From Viscum album (Eukaryota; Streptophyta; Magnoliopsida; Santalales; Viscaceae), in the NCBI GenBank assembly GCA_963277665.1, contig OY728130.1, forward strand, positions 426,919,101 through 426,983,100: a stretch of 64,000 nt of DNA. The letters are read 5' to 3'. The notes under the pieces are model-generated. The model saw nothing but the letters and a program-made list of their open reading frames with translations, had not been told where the DNA came from and made no database searches. Shown piece after piece: positions 1 to 14,699 of this stretch. Every line of letters begins with the position of its first letter. Position 1 is the first letter of the stretch. Made by a program: the position numbers and the translations under genes.

Positions 1-3000
1 TGGGAGATTATATTACTATGATATACAAATATTTTGAGTTATTTATTTTATTTAAAGAAAAATTTTAAATATATCTTGGATGAATATGGGATCAAATCAT
101 TCCAATATTTAGGTTTCAATCTTAGTTTAAAATATTTTTAATCATTCAAAGTTACTTATTTATAGAATGATTTAGTTTTAACATTTGGTATTACTATTTA
201 ATTTTAGAGATTAATTTCTTATTTATTTTTATGAATTATTCTTGATTATGTGAATGATATTAACTTTTTATGACCATTTTGGTTTTGGTTAATGAATAAA
301 TATAGAAAGAATATATGTTATCCACTTCTGTAATTATGTAATACATTAGAAGTTAATTTTAGGTCTTCAGACATAAATAATTCACCATCAATACTCATAA
401 TTTATAGAAAAGCTGATATTGTGGAAGAAATTTATTAAAGGATGAAATTATACATTTCATTAAAGTATATATTTTTAAGTTAATAGAAAAAACATTAATG
501 GAATTACACATATTTTGGAAAATGATATTGACAAAAAAGGATATTATAATACCTTTATTTTTTCTGAATTGATGGCATTTTCACAACTCTTTAGAGAATG
601 GGTTTTTGGTCATTGACTATATCATCATCATTCATGTTCTTAAGATTAATGTTTTATATCAATCTCTATAATTATTTGGGATAGTAATTTTTCATATAGG
701 ATTATATTTTCACTACAAAATAATTTTCTCTTATTTGAAAACCTCTTATGTTTTATTCCAATTGGAATTATTCACCTCCTTTATTTCTTTTGAAGAGGAA
801 CTTTTTAAACCCTTTTTATATTGTGGTATATCAACAATGGTGTTTTAAAATTTCAACCCATTTATTAACATGATAAAGTTAAAATTGTGAGGAAACCATT
901 TATTAAAGTGGGTAGATTATGATATCCTTATATTTTAAATGAAAGTGTATATTCAATAGAATATAAAATATGAAACTGTTAGATTAAACAATCCACGAAA
1001 TATTATTATTTAAATATATCACTTGTAACTCACTTGTTAAAATTAAGGGAAAAAAGAAGATTAAATGAATTATAAAAAATATAGTTTATTCTAAATTAAT
1101 CCAAATATATAGATTAATTCAATGTAAATAAGAACTATATTTTTATTAAATTTATTTTATGTATCCTAAATATGTTTTCTTAAAAAAATATTTTAAAACT
1201 TTTTATAAGAAAATATTATAATTAATTTTTGGAAGTATTATAAATTTCATTTTTTAAAAATATATTATTTTTTAATTAAAAATATAAAAATTATCTAAGG
1301 ATTAATTCCATATAGTTATCTAAAAAGTTTTTTTTCCAGTGAATAGTGAAAAATAATTATTTTTATTGAAAAAGAATATTTTTAAAAAACAATTAATATG
1401 TAAAATTATATTTTTTTGTTTATAATTTTGTTAATTCCTTTTTATTATATATAAAATTAAACTAGTTGTTTTGTATGTAATTTTATACATGATTTTGTTT
1501 ACAAAATGTGTTATACATGGAAAGTTACTTTTCTAAAAATGTTTTTTTCCTCAAATTTTATTTTTTTATTTTTATATTATTTTTTAATATTTATGTAAAT
1601 TGAAACATAAAAAATGTATTCTATATTTTTAATTATTTAGTACAATTTTATTAAATAGGTTCATCTTTATTTTGGTCATTAATAATTTTAATCCTAACAA
1701 ATAATTATAACCACAGTAAATATAATTCATTTTATTAAGGATAGAAAATAATGATAAGGAAATATTTACCCCCAAACATGACTTTATGACAATGAATGAG
1801 TGCATTTTTTCCATTTTAATGTTTTTTTTTCAAAATATGGACACTTGGTAACATATTTATTTGATTTTAAACAGTACAATATTTTATTAAATGATTCAAA
1901 AAAATAGAAAATTTTATTTTTAAAATACAAAAAATAATTTGTGTTAGGGATTAAAGAAACTTATGTTTCATTATAAATAGTTATCTTAAATATGGATGAG
2001 TTTTTATCATGGTAATTTATTTCTTATTTTTAGTGAAAAGATAATTGCCCAAAATGCTTCTGAAATGTTGACACAGTTCTTGTTCAAGAAGAAAAAAAAG
2101 CCATGTTACTTATTTTAAATACTATATAGGTAATATTTATGGGTATTTTAATATGTAATAAGGATTTTATAGGAAAATAAAATGTATTATTGATGTGTGA
2201 ATGGATTATATTCTTATTAAATTTGCTAATTTTAGTTTCATTTGTCAAATTAAATGTATAGTTCCTCAAATGACTGTAATAATATTTTCAAATAAATAAT
2301 ATATTATTAAGTGATTGAAATATGGACTAAAATATAATAAATTATCCATTTATGGTCCAACGCCCATTTATAGTCACAATATAGACCTATATGGAGTAAA
2401 AACAGTTGTTATCATGTTAATCATCAAAAGGATTAAGAGAGTGATAAAAAATAAATTGGTGACAACATTGCATACATATGTCAAATATTTATTGGAAGAT
2501 ATGATTTAAAATAATTCTTATCTAATACCCAAAGAATATCATCATGGGTCTATTTAAACATAATAAATAATTTATATTAATTTAATACCTTAATAAATTC
2601 TATGAATTCCACTCCCCTCTCTTATAAAAAAAGAACCTCCTCTCTACATTTATAGACACATAGAATTATTTTTGGTGAAAAAAATAAACACCTAAAAATA
2701 TTCTTTGAATAACTCTACATGTCCTTGATTCAATGTATTGATAAAAAACTAACCTACGAAATAATTTATTTTAAACCTTAAGAGGTTCTTTGAAGAATAT
2801 GTATTCTTTTTATCTTGGTGTTTTAAATATTTGTATTGTTATAAATCCTTAGAATATTATTCAAACATTACGAGATTATAAAATGATAATATTTCATTTA
2901 CAAATATGTCATTATCATAATTTAATAACTTATATCCATTTTCTCTTCCATTAAATGGAAAGGGAAACCATCATTCTTGAGGACGAAAAACTACCACCTC

Positions 3001-5126
3001 ACGAACCAATGTAATGTTTTTTTCTATCACCACCTATCATTGATTATTATAACATTGGATTTAATATATATATATATACATAGGTGTTTGTAATTTCATA
3101 TTTTCAACTTTTAAAAAATAATAAATCAAATATTTTTATACCTTTCTAATCATTGAAGAATGATACTATTATTTGTGTATTCATGTGGATTACCACCTCC
3201 AAAAAGCGACGTGACTTGTGTTTCATTATCTCATTTCTTGGATGTTATATATAAGTTCATTTAATGAAATAATATGATATTTATAATATATTAATAATTT
3301 TATAATCATTAAATAATCCATACATCCTTTACATAATTATAGATGAAAAATGGAAATGTTTATTTTGCACACATATGACCAACTGTATATAGAATAATAA
3401 CATAGTGCGTTTTTCTTAACTATATTTCATGGTTGGTTTTAAAATTATAATTTATGTATAAAATTTATAAGTATTTAATTATTATTATCTATATCAAGTA
3501 TTAATTACCCCATTGATAATTGTCTTCCTAACAGATCCATTTTTGACATATGAGCTTAATATCATCAAAATGTTCGATGTGGTGTTAATTGATTAAGTAA
3601 TTGAATATAAATTGGTAATAAATAAAATAAAATTAGTAATCATATACAAATATTTTATTATGTATGTGAAAAATTATAATAATTTTATTATTCATGTATA
3701 TGAAGAAAATGTCTGGTGAGTCGTAGTCAATTTAAGTGACGCATTACTTAAAAAATAATGTTTTATATTTTTTATAGTTTTATTTTAAATTATTTATTCC
3801 ATGTTCATATTAATAAAAAATCATTTTTATATGTACATATATTGACACAACTTAATTATAAATGGAATTTTATGTCTCTATTTTTCATTATTTTAAAGGA
3901 TTTTAAAAGGATTTTTTTTTCTACGAAACATTTTAAATTTTTTTAGAAAAGATAAAAATACTGTTTTATTTTAATTTATAAGGTGAAAAATATTTTTCCC
4001 ACCATAATAAGTGTTATATTATTTTTTTACATAATAATATTATGTGTTTTTTCAAAGAAAAACAAACATTAAATTTTTTATGAGTATTTTATCTTTTAAA
4101 ATTGGTTATAAAATAATAAGGATAAATCATAATCAGAAAATATTTTACTTGTGGGTTCAAAAAGATATTTTGAAGTCATTTGTTATGGAAATGTAATATT
4201 ACATATTTTTAAATAATGTTATAGTTCTTATAAAATTGTTATGATATATTGAGAAAGGTATGTCCATCTAATTCATTTGGTAATGGTTTTTTCTTTGGAT
4301 AATTATGCTGGAAGTCGACCATAATGGTTATTTAAATTTTAAGAGTTCTCTAGAAGATGATCCTTCAACACATCAAAATGACTTTTCTATGCATAAAATG
4401 TATTTTCATGTAAATAATTTGATTTTAAATGGTGAAAAAATGATTTTATTCTACAAATGAATTTTTATTCCCATTCACGTTAAAATGTTATGTTTGTAAG
4501 AAAACATTATTCATGGGTTATTATGTTTTATTAAAAAACCACATGCTTATAAATACATATTTATATTTTCTGATAAAGTGTTCTAAAGAAAACAATTTAG
4601 GAGGTAAAGTTATATTAATTTGTATGTAAATTATTAGTTCAGTTCAAATTTTATCATGTTAATGGAAATATATATTTTATTATCTCATGGTTTTAGAATA
4701 GACAATTTGGTTTATTTCATTCTTTTATCATATCCTTCATTGAACGTTTTTTTTCACATCCAATTATTTTAATTGTTTTTTATAGGGTTTAAGGATAAGT
4801 AGAAAAATAGATGATGATATATTGAAAATTTTATATATATACCATGAATTAAACAACATTTTATTATAATTGTTTTATATTATAGGTAAAATGGTTAGTG
4901 AGTGGATGTGTCCACTTCTTAATATTTTGATTTGTTATGTAGTAATTATAACCTAATTCTATAAATCACTAAACATGAAAAGATCCATGAAATGAATGAA
5001 AGGAAATAATTTTCTAAAGATCTTATTTTTTATTATTTAAATTTATGTCTTTACATTAACTGTTCAACAGAACCTATATATGAAATGTGTCTTAAAATAA
5101 AATTAAATAATTAAAATAGAAACCCA
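1..5126. other. AT-rich DNA without recognisable gene
   Basis: Very A+T-rich sequence full of stop codons in all six frames. The few open frames are about 60 codons, of low complexity (rich in F, I, L, N and K), and show no domain. No LTR boundary, tRNA primer site or retroelement protein motif was recognised by eye. It is most likely old, diverged repeat DNA. Absence of a gene is my reading only; a very diverged element could be missed. Confidence 0.6.
3064..3079. repeat. (TA)n microsatellite
   Basis: A short uninterrupted run of alternating T and A, visible directly. Confidence 0.8.
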
Positions 5127-7330
5127 GGAATTTCATAGTAGATTAAATCCAAATGATCCTAATCCACCCTTTACAAAATAATCCAATATTTGGAACCCAC
5201 AGTAAAATTTCAATTAATTATTGTTAATAATATTTATATATTCATTTTCTCAAACTCATAGGCATATCCTAATAACACTATATTTTATGAGTTTAGAAAA
5301 AACCCATAATTTTATTTGGAAGTACCCAATCAAATTACAAGTGTTATCATAACCTATTTCCTTTTTTGAATTTGTATTGATCCAAATATTTTATGGGTGG
5401 AAAACTAACCCTATTACTTTCATTTACAGAACCATATAATACTTTCACATAGTAAATAATAACCTCTTCTATGTTATTGGTCATGAGTACCCCAGTGTTT
5501 TGAAGGGGGAATTCAAATCCCATAGGGGTAATTTCCTCATCTATTTTACAGGTATAGTGAAATATATTATTATAATGGGATAGAATAAAAAATTATATTA
5601 ATGAGGTTGATTAAAACTAGACTTGACTTTTTTCATGGTAGTATAACCCCTGCAGGACACACTATATATGAAAATATAGTATAAATAGTTACAAAAAATA
5701 AATAATAATACAATTTAACTTAGTGAATTATTATCGATGAATATTTTGTAGTTTGTATTAGGTATTTATCATGGAATTCATGATATTCAACAAATAAATC
5801 TCATGTAATAAGAATTTTAATTTATCATGTAGTTAAACAATGATGAGTCAAGACTCAATTATAAAATTTTCATATCATAATTTTATAGTGGAGTCACATA
5901 TATATTTTTCATCACTACATTTCATAATCTGGTTATATAAAAATTCAAAAAGATTATTATCTTCAATTTAAATGCATTTATTCTTCTTCAAAAATTTCAA
6001 TAATAAATACTTTATGTGGGATCATCTTTTATCTTTATTCGATATACTATAAATATGATAACCATGTTCTATACAAAAAAATAATTATAAAAATAATTAA
6101 AAAACTATTTTCTTATAAAAATCTATAAATATTGGTATTAACTCCATAGAATACACTAATTATCCATTTAATAAAAAATCTTCTCATTCCAAAACAATCC
6201 TATTATGAATATTTTAATTTTTCATTCAGTTGTACTTATCATGCTTATTTCCCATATATATGTTTCATTTTTATTTTTCTCAAATGAGTGGTAATTAATA
6301 TCCATGTAAAATCTATATAAATATTCTATAAAACAAACTATATGTTGTGTAGTGAATCATGTTTATAATAATTAATATGATAATTAATAGTAAATATTAA
6401 TATTTTTGAAAAGGCACATGAATTTATTTAGGACAAACTCATCATATTTCATCATGTTTTTATTTTAATACATCAAGTTCCAAAATTATAGAGTGAGTAA
6501 TTATTCCCATATAGATATCATTTAACACATCATGAAACAATTTAAAAGTAGTTTTTAGGGATTTTAGTTAACTAAAAAGTAATATTAGAACAAATAAAAC
6601 ATTAATAATATTCATAATAATTTTGTTGAAAATTGTAATATGAAACCCAAGAAAAACCATATCATAATTCATCTTCTTGAAAAAATGTTAGAATCTCACA
6701 AAATAATATAGGAAACTATAACAATTTGGAATCATTTATTACAGTTTTATTCAAAAATTCATTTCTACCTAGACATTTTTACATAACTGGTTGTCACTAT
6801 GTATCTGAATTTCATCACATAATTGATTATCACTTATGAAAATATATTTCCACACCTCCATTAACCATGTAATAGAATTTCAAAAACACTTTTTTGAGAC
6901 ATTCATACTATGTATGGGTAAAATGTTTTTACCCTTATGTGGATGAATCCCCTTATATAAGTATTATAGGTCCCAACATACCTTTACGTGAGGCTGGAGT
7001 CGCCCTTTCATGTGTATTAAAATTGTCCACGTACCCTTATATGTGCGGTGGAAGTGATCTAATACCCTTATTCATGTATTGGAAAAGTTCTACTACCCTT
7101 AAATAGGATAAGCTCACCTTTAATTGAATCGGTTAGTAACTTCATTTAAAAAATCCTAAAATATTTTCCTTTATATAAGCATTAAAATTCATGAGTTACC
7201 TTTACCCAAGAATTATAATTATTAGGTTACCTTTATGCATCCCCAAAAAAATTAGTTACAATTTCATAACTATAAAAACAAACACATTACCCTTATGTGA
7301 TCCATACAAACATTGGGATGAATATATGAG
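5127..7330. repeat. Diverged long direct repeat D, left copy (candidate LTR)
   Basis: This segment aligns in order, with an almost constant offset of about 45.0 kb, to 50149-52520. Anchors seen by eye include ggaatttcatag at 5127 (offset ~45.02 kb), a shared atggtag at 5635 and 50647, gagtcacatatatat at 5891 and 50907, and a block ending in aattaaaaagtaat near 6570 and 51565. The offset stays within about 30 bp over most of the length. Both copies then run into an 'acccttatg' minisatellite. Two long direct repeats bracketing another nest are most simply the LTRs of an older retroelement, but termini, target duplication and primer site were not resolved, so this is inference. Identity is low and the element would be very old. 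Confidence 0.55.
6920..7330. repeat. Dispersed 'acccttat' minisatellite, left copy
   Basis: Motifs of the form acccttatgtg, acctttacgtg and gtacccttatatgtg recur roughly every 35-45 bp. The DNA between them is diverged. A second array with the same core lies at 51740-52510, in the matching part of the right copy of D. Confidence 0.6.
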
Positions 7331-9392
7331 ATACTAAAAATCAATAATTAAATTTATAGAACACTACAAATCAATGATTAAATGAAATTTAAATTGTCCT
7401 AAATGACGTATTCTTTCAAGAAAATATTCATGCAACTATTTGAACATGTTATAAATAATAAAAAATGAAATATCAAGATAAATTAAATAAATAATTATGA
7501 GAAAAAACATTAAAAGTCTTACTTATTAAATATATAATATTAAAAATAAATATAATAATAAAATTATATTTGAGGAATTATAATTACCCAAATCAATGTA
7601 TTAAGACTTCTGTTAAAGGGAATAAACCAAAAACTGTTTTTACTTATCAATACATTAGGTGGTATTCATATTCAGTATTCATGTCATTTTAATAATTTGA
7701 TTGATGAATTATAAGATATTTCAAAAGGAAAAGACATTAATAAAATTTTTTTTAAGAGTTTCAGAAAATTCACTTTAGAAATAAGAAATATCCCTCTCCA
7801 TTTGAAAATATTTATTTCATAACAATTAGAGAGAAATAGTTTCATTTAAAAACTATAAATTCTTTGAGATAAAATTTAATTTAAATGAAAATATGAAACA
7901 AAATATGTGTTCACATGAATGGATAACATAACAATTTATATTAGAAGTCTTTTTTGAAATTATTATAAAATGACTATATGGTGGGTAACATTTATTTTCA
8001 GAAATATGAGGTGAGATCATGAAAAATAAAATTTTAAAAAAGAATCTCTGATTATATATCCTTCAAAATGCATAGGGGGTATCAAAATAAATGTGTGTTA
8101 GAATATAAAAGACTAATTTTAAAGGAAATAAAACCTATTTAATATTTTGAAATAACATTATTGAAATCCCACATCTTAAAAATAGGAAGTAAAACGTCAC
8201 TTCATAAAAGGTAATGGAAAATATGAATGATTCAAGTGATAACACATAAAATAAGTTTCCAATTATAATAAAAAACACTAGTGGGAAAAGGAAAATATTG
8301 ACAAGTAGGGGTTACCATAATTAAAGAAGATGATACTTATTCTAAATAAAGATAAAATTTTATTGGGGAATAAATATCTTGAGGAGTAAGAATGAAATTA
8401 TATGTCTCATTTTACCTATAGATAAATAGAGTTAACTAAGAAATAATATCATAGGATGGAATAAACCGATATTTGAAGAATGAAGTTCAAGATGATATAA
8501 TATAACTCAACGAGTGGAGTTAATTGACAAAGATTATTACAAAATTAAGATCATTTAAATCAAAATTTATTTAATTAATGAACCAGAAATAGATATTCAA
8601 AACCAATGAATATCATGAATATGGAAAAATATATTCATCAATAAGAAATCATACCATGTAAAATAAATTATGGTGCATAATATCATACATGTCTTATGGA
8701 TTTGGAAATGATACAATAAAACCTTTATACATTTAGAAAACTTTGAGTTAAAATAAATTCAAGGATACATTTTCAAAATGAAACAATCAATAAAATTAAT
8801 AATTGGATGATTGTGGTTAAATATATTAAAGGGGTAGTAGAAACACAATTCCAAAAAGAACATGGTGTATAATAAAAAATATTACTCAATGGGTGAACAT
8901 TTGAAAAAATAAACTCATATGTTACTTAATGATTTCCACTAATTTTACTGAATCTAATATTTATAAAAACTCATTAATAACATTTTTATAACTATATTTA
9001 TATCTATATAATTTTGAAAACATTATTTATGATTATTTTATACATGTATTTTAGTTATTATCTATTTCCGATATCAGGTGTGATTAATCATGATCTTATT
9101 AAACAAGTATTATAATAAAAGTGTTCTTTTAATTCATATACCAAAGCACATTATTTCTATATTATCAAACATACTATAATTGATAATTTATATTTTTATA
9201 ATTTTATGATTTCATTTTTTATATAGGATATTAGAATGACCCAAACATGAACACGACATAACTAATTAATGATTATGGTTGTGAATGTAGTTTATTTTAT
9301 AATAATATCATTATTAATAAAACCAAGTTATATTATGTAGATACATTCAATGTGGAGAAATATATATTAATAGGTTTTAATAAATTAGAATT
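7331..9392. other. Unassigned AT-rich DNA between repeat D-left and LTR A
   Basis: No open frame, domain or repeat was recognised. If D is a retroelement, this would be part of its internal region, left of the point where A inserted. No coding remnant supports that. Confidence 0.4.
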
Positions 9393-11888
9393 TATAATGA
9401 CGACACATTAAATATTACACAATCTAGTTAATTAAACTATAATAAACATAGTAAATTCCCAAAGATCATTTTATTTTAGAGTTTTAGATAATTAGGTAAT
9501 AATTAATAAATAAAAACGCACCATAATACAAAGTGGATAATATAAAAATGGTGTCCATTTATTCCGTAATAAAAATGTTTTCAATAACTAATTAATTCAT
9601 TTCATTATAATTCATCACAACATTCAACAATCCTTCTTAATTTCTCTTATCAATCCTTAAAACCTATGAAAAACATTTTAAAACATGGTATGAACACAAA
9701 CATATCAACAAGGTGCATAAAACTATTTAAATAAGCTATTATTCCATGAATACATATAATCATATGAAATCATTTTCACATATACATACTCGTCACCCGT
9801 AAAGAATCATATACATATATCATGAGAACATAAGAATCCCATGAAACATACTAAATATAAAAAAATCATTTAGGAAACTTGGGGAATAATTTTCATAACA
9901 TACATGCATATTATTTTAATCCAAATGGATGTCATATGATTTTTAACCTTCATGGATACCATATAATGTAACCCTCATTGAAAACATATGGTGTAACCAT
10001 CATTGTTACATTTGTAATAACCTCTACTATCAACTTCCAATATCAATATACCAAATGAATTGTAGGGAGATATTGGTCATATCCATCTTCGTGAGAAATA
10101 TTCAGGGCCAAGAACATAATCATAAAACATAAGTACACTCATCATAAAAATATTCCTTTTAACTTTTTATAAATTGATCTTTAAGAAAATATTTTAAATG
10201 AAAAGTACATTTCCTTATGGTCGACTTCTTTAAAACGTGTTCAACCTTCCTATATTATTGTTTAAAGATTGTTATTAATATATTATAGAACTGTATTCAT
10301 ATTTATAATCCATTATACATTAGTTTTATAATATATTTCTACCAATTTATTAATATTTTTTTCATTTTTTCGAGGACATTTATTTCATGGTTTCCATTGT
10401 TGGTTAATTATGTATTTCCATTTCAATTGCAATAAAAAACAATATAAGATGAATAAAATTGTGGTAGTATGTTTCTATAATTTAAAAAGGTACCATATAT
10501 CATTTTTCTCTTGATATGAGGATGATTTATTTGATAAAAACTAATGATAATGTTGTTGTTAATTTTTAAAAGGTTTTTTCTGGCAATCAAAAACTAGTTG
10601 AGTTTTACATAATGGTATATATATAAGTTAGTTTTAGAACATTAAAAAAAATATAATATATTATTTAAAATATTTAATAACCAAATTTTTTTTACTGGCC
10701 TTGAAGGACGTAAAGGAAACTGGAAACTCATCATCCATGAAGGCGGAGAATCGAGACATCGTGGAAGATGTTATCGTTTTCTAGGATAAGAGGAGAAGAT
10801 GATAAGTTTGAGGGTGGATATTCCATTAATACAATAAAATTTAATTATATATAAGATACAAGTGTTATAATATCAGATATATTATGGGATGTGATTATAT
10901 AACAAGAAAAGTAATATAAATTGAAAAAAATAGAAGAAAATGAAAGATTATTTTACCTCTTGAATTCTCCTCCTTGAGAACCTCTTTAAGAATAATGGAT
11001 TTGGCCTTTTTTTGAGACCAAGGGATATTGGTTGTTTTGGTGGGGGAGACTTGGGAAGAGTGTTGGGAAAAATTTATAAAGGCTTATAGGATTTCAATGT
11101 GTGAGGGGAAGAGGTGGTGAGGGTGGTATTTTGAGGGGAGGAGAGGGGTATTTTAAAATTATTTTATTCATTAGTTTATTATTTTGGATCAAGACTATGA
11201 ATTGTTTTAGAATTATCAACCATAAAATTACAATAATAAGTTTTAAGTCGATATTATGATGATTACATCATCAATGACACAAGTAATAGTGTTTTTATCA
11301 TATAATATATATTTACCATAAATTATCGTGTTTTACAATTTACAATGAAATCATGTATTTTAGAAAAATCCAAAACAAAACACCCTAACCATTTACCAAT
11401 ATGTATAATTCAGAAATAAACTCCATATTATGAAATTACTTTTATAAATATTATAAATTTATATTTTATTTAAATTTTTCATTTATTAAATAAATACTTT
11501 TTTTAATAATATTACCGATATTACGAAAAATAGAGAAATTATTTCAGGTCTCATTAAATTATCTTATAATAATAAAAAACACTATATTAATATAAGAATA
11601 TATTTTATGAATACAATGATTATTTTAATTCATTTTATTAGTTAGAAGCTATGAATAAACATTTAGGTTTCACAAAAATACCAACACCTAATTTATTATT
11701 TTCGGAACATTTATTTACATAAAACATGATATAAATATATCATATTTTCACATATCAGACAATGAAATTTTGTTTATAATATCACATAAGAGGTAACTAT
11801 TGAATTCTTATATATTACTTAACTTTGATAAATACAACTTATTCTATTATGCATATATAATTAGTTGGTCCTGAAAATTTCGCATTCA
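9393..11888 (-). repeat. 3' LTR of element A (left copy)
   Basis: Aligns along its length with 42371-44862 (offset ~32.98 kb). Shared blocks include gagaacataag near 9825 and 42798, a block around ccttgaagg (10701 and 43683) followed by ggaaactcatc, and ataaatatatcatattttcaca near 11735. The left edge starts tataatgacg, matching tataaggacc at the other copy. The right edge ends cgcattca. The first dinucleotide TG has decayed to TA in both copies, or the true start is a base or two away. The copies are well diverged. Confidence 0.8.
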
Positions 11889-12669
11889 AGATGAAAAAAT
11901 TACATCAAACTCAGTAACAGAATAAAACAAAATATTGAAGGATGATTTGAAAAAATAGTTTGGAGAATCCAAATTTGGAAAATGAAGGTAATCCTTCCAT
12001 ATATTAATTTTGGGAATGGTTTGTGGAATGTATCACCCTTGAAATGGGAAGTATATGGAATGAAGAGTGATGCCACCAAATAATGAAAATGAGGTCTTTC
12101 TCCTAATGATATAAACAAATACATTCCGCATAAAATTACATGGGACCATGTAGTCTGTAGAATGATGAAGACGGTGGCCCTCCCCCAAGATCATTGTCAT
12201 TAGTGAAATGGAGGCAGATAATTCCTCCCCTGCATAAAATACCCCTCATAAACTATGCAGTTCATGGGATGTTGTGGATGTGACAACGCTAATAAATGAT
12301 TCCACAAGATGAAAATTGCCACCATGTGATTCCATAAAAGGTGCTACATGGCCCATCGATCCTACTCTCAACTCCTCTACATGTAAACCTGAAGGGGGGG
12401 GGGTCAAAAAATCACTCTATCTCGAGAGAAAATATCCTGAAAGAAAAGAAAAAAGGGACAAAGAGTTTAAAAAAAATAAAGGGTGGGGGAGAAATAAATC
12501 CCACAACAAAATCATATTGTAGAATCCATCCAACGAACCATATGTGGGTGGCCCTTTATGGAATTCCACCATACAAACTATGTTCAAAATACCCTCTATT
12601 AAAGACAATATGTGGAGTTAGTGTCGTTCAAGAAATTCAAGCATCATTTTATGACCTCATGAAAGAATA

Positions 12670-13020
12670 AAAAACCATTACACTGATGCTCCTACATGAA
12701 AAATGGTTCACTGATGACCCTTTATAAAAAATAGTATACCGATAACCCTATAAGGTAAACATTACATGGATTCTCCCATGTGGATGAAATATATTTGTGA
12801 ACAATCCGTTACAGAAATTAGTTTATAGTTAGCTCCTACGTGTCCAATTGTTCATAGATGATCCTTTTCAGGAAACAATTGATAGTGAGTTCCTATGCGG
12901 CCAAGAATATGTAGACTCTCCTATACATCCAACTCCAATGTGGGTAGCCCCTACACAAATGCTCCTATGCGGTCCATCCCATAAAATCAGCCCCCACGCC
13001 ACCTGCTCCTAAGAAAAAAT
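12670..13020. repeat. Irregular minisatellite with 'gctcctatgtgg' core
   Basis: Variants such as gctcctacatg, gctcctacgtgtcc, ttcctatgcggcc, gcccctacac and gctcctatgcggtcc recur at spacings of about 20-60 bp. The period is not constant, so the array is decayed or built from short units. Confidence 0.5.
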
Positions 13021-13390
13021 ATAGTCAGCACCCCCTGATCTATAAAACTGGTCTTGTGCCCCCACATCCCTGCTCAGGACCAGTTCTCTCCTATGGTTCG
13101 TGACCTTGGGACCATTCCCTTCGCAACCATCACTGACCCCCAAGAAAAAATGAAGAGTCACACTACTAACTTTTCTTTTTTAGGTCATAAAAAAATCCTA
13201 TTGAGCCCTTACGCCACACCAACAGTCATCCCTTAAATACCATGAGTCAAGATAATCTTCATGAGACTCCAAAAACCCCATAAACTGAATCCAATGATAG
13301 GTTTATCCATAAATATCTGGCCAATCATAGTATTCATTTTTATTAAATGCTCTAACATACACTTTTCCATCCATCAAACAATGTGTCATG

Positions 13391-14280
13391 AGGTGATTTC
13401 AGATCTTCATAAACCTCTTTGTCCATCGGAAATGGAAATTTAGTGTCATGTAGACACCTTTATTTTATAGTTCACATAATGCCCTGACAGCTCTGTATAT
13501 TTTTCCCACAAAAGGCCTTCCATCTATAGAAAAATGAATCCTTAGGATAGGCTTAACCTTTTTCCATAAGCCCAAAATATTCCAAGCCCTATATCATTTC
13601 TCTTGATATGAGATCCTCTAGAATCATGATTTATATATTCCTTCCACCTTGTATTCAAGGAATGTCAGAACATCCTCACCCAAATAACCTTCAGTTAATC
13701 TAGATTTCTATAGAAAGTGATCCTTTTTGTATGACCTTAAATTAGAAGACCCAAAATAATTGTATCCACAATGTATTAAACTGTATTAAACTTTTCATAT
13801 CCACATGATGTTAAACTGTAAGGAACTCATCTCAACCACATGATGTTAAAATATATGGTAATAGTCTCTACAAAATGACATTAAACTATTATTCCATCAC
13901 CAAATCCATATGACATTAAACTCTATTATACCAGGTGACTTCAAATTGTCAAAAGCATCCCTGGACATTGGAAATGGAAATACAGTGTCCTGGGAACACC
14001 TTTTTTTGAATCTGACCACAATGCATCGACAACTCTGCATAAGTTTCCTATAAAAATTACTTATCAATCAGAGACAAATTCAACATCTGAATGTGATTTT
14101 CCAACCTCTGTATGCCATAATGTCTTCCATGCCTCATATCATTTCCCTTGATATGAGATTCTCTAAAATCATGGGTTATACGTTCCTTCCCTATCATGTA
14201 TGAGGAATGCCCAAAAATCCCACCGCAATCATACAAAAATTAGAGATCATCTAAGATATTTGACCTTAAACAGTATTATA
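13391..14280. repeat. Tandem duplication with ~540-bp unit
   Basis: The block from aggtgatttcag at 13391 repeats from aggtgacttcaa near 13933. Shared landmarks are tccatcggaaatggaaat at 13422 and acattggaaatggaaat at 13965, cttgatatgagat near 13600 and 14140, and an aggaatg segment near 13669 and 14202. The offset falls only slightly, from 542 to about 537. Between the matched parts (13780-13930) are short copies of 'catgatgttaaactgt' at roughly 40-50 bp spacing. Confidence 0.75.
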
Positions 14281-14699
14281 CCTCATATAATGCTTAGAAG
14301 GGTACACCCACTGAGGTAATCCCCTAGATTTTCTAGCAGGATGTTTCATTAGTGTTCTTATCTGCCTATACCTAGTGTGTACCTGTATTGGTTAATATAA
14401 CTATCCATGATATGAAAATTCATGGGAGAAGAAATTGCCACATTCATATCCCCCCTTTCTCACTCTATTTGGGCTCCACTACCATCTATTAGCCGATGAA
14501 GTGGGACATGAAATATCTAGATCCACTGCCTCCTCTTATTTCTCCCACTTGGCATGACCCATATGAGCATAGAGATTGGAAGTGGTGATGAAACCTTCAT
14601 AATAACAGAATAAAGGTCTCCTCCAAGGTGTAAAACCCAATCAAACATCCAAATCATTGTGTGTGGATATCATCCTCATGGTTCAAAAAACATGGGTAG

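Noticed and set aside
2900..3260. Possible inverted repeat between 'accacctcc' stretches here and 'ggaggtggta' near 45120
   Set aside because: Only short words match; no extended alignment could be followed by eye.
6920..7330. Interstitial telomere repeat
   Set aside because: The core is acccttatg at variable spacing, not a run of ccctaaa units.
13780..13930. CRISPR-like regularly spaced repeats (also 6.9-7.3 kb and 51.7-52.5 kb)
   Set aside because: The context is plant nuclear DNA with retrotransposons. Repeats are imperfect and spacing varies; these are minisatellites.
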